From contig AP024675.1 in NCBI GenBank assembly GCA_025998875.1, positions 2,267,549 through 2,331,548 of the forward strand: a stretch of 64,000 bases of DNA. Direction: 5' to 3'. The notes beneath the pieces are model-generated. The model saw only the letters and a list, made by a program, of their open reading frames with translations, was not told where the DNA came from and did not search any database. Of this stretch, positions 63,801 to 64,000 are shown in pieces. The translations under genes and the position numbers were made by a program. Source of the DNA: Bacteroidota bacterium. Lineage in GTDB: Bacteria > Bacteroidota > Rhodothermia > JANXDC01. Within the stretch, counting starts at the first letter, position 1. Every line of letters begins with the position of its first letter.

Positions 63801-64000
63801 CGCGGCAGGCCGGTCATGGCCGTTTCGATCGGGAAACTGACCAGTTGTTCGACATCGTACGGCGAATAGCGACCGGCCTTGGTGATGATGAGCACCTGAA
63901 CGGGCGTAACATCGGGAAGCGAGTTGATCGGGATGCGCTCAAGGGCCACGATCCCGCCGAAGGCCATCAGGGCCACCAGGCTCAGCGCGACAAAGCGTTG
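60889..64000 (-). CDS. CzcA/CusA-family RND metal efflux pump, frameshifted and 5' truncated
   Basis: This is a heavy-metal RND transporter; at least 1,035 residues are visible and the start lies beyond the right edge. It has the N-terminal helix and porter domain (VALERIPINSLPDVTPVQVL, TAMTGLPRVREVRSISQFGL), and the membrane motif GAIDFGMIVDGSVVMVEH. The middle domain has LDEGSILIGEVRMPSVTLE. At about 61,521-61,535 the frame shifts by one base after LQRAIADA; family sequence resumes as QVKLPPGVFLEYGGTFENQQ and runs to the stop at 60889, including GVAVLNGVVMIAHLNAL. One indel explains it. Substrate ions (Co, Zn, Cd or Cu, Ag) cannot be decided. The membrane-fusion partner is not in the window. 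Confidence 0.88.

Overview
The window reads as a high-GC, probably thermophilic member of the Rhodothermota/Bacteroidota assemblage. The evidence is a T9SS-type C-terminal sorting domain, a PorD-like (DUF4835) protein, a single-chain E1 alpha-beta 2-oxoacid dehydrogenase, DUF1573 domains, and promoters fitting TTG-N20/21-TAnnTTTG, the Bacteroidota pattern. There are no rRNA, tRNA, CRISPR or recognisable transposase genes. The assignment is an inference from gene content, not from a marker gene.

Region 1 (1-15.97 kb, all minus strand) is one long exopolysaccharide locus read from a promoter at about 15.95 kb. It carries an SLBB export protein, a Wzc-type tyrosine kinase, a UDP-ManNAc3NAcA-type pathway (wbpA, wbpB, wbpD, wbpE, wbpI), a Wzx flippase, a Wzy polymerase, three GT4 glycosyltransferases, a glucuronyl C5-epimerase-like protein and the N-terminus of a priming sugar transferase. 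Most cistrons overlap by ATGA or TAATG. The part below 12.4 kb has Thermus-like protein sequences, an AT-rich wzx/wzy core and a 390-bp remnant-filled border, so it looks acquired. Three genes between 8.6 and 12.3 kb are split by small indels although their motifs are intact.

Region 2 (16-41.5 kb) is a housekeeping mosaic. It holds a phosphoesterase, a secreted amidohydrolase and penicillin acylase, two tandem rhomboid proteases, grpE-dnaJ, an M28 peptidase, an MFS transporter, asd-sbtA-sbtB (a bicarbonate transporter with its PII-like regulator), a CopD-like membrane protein, the 2-oxoacid dehydrogenase E1 and E2 genes separated by a DUF1573-cytochrome c fusion, folB-folK-deoxynucleoside kinase, a second M28-like protein, alanine dehydrogenase and a nitrilase-family enzyme.

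Region 3 (41.5-59.6 kb) contains a stand-alone B12-binding protein, tatA-gatA-mlaE-mlaF-mlaD, a dockerin-bearing T9SS cargo, an ArsR-type regulator with a copper ATPase, porD-lon-fsa, two outer-membrane-like proteins of unknown function, and trxB.

Region 4 (59.6-64 kb) is a TolC-type outer membrane factor and a CzcA/CusA-type RND pump that is frameshifted once and runs off the right edge. Thirteen candidate promoters share one architecture, and at least two of them place the transcription start on the start codon.
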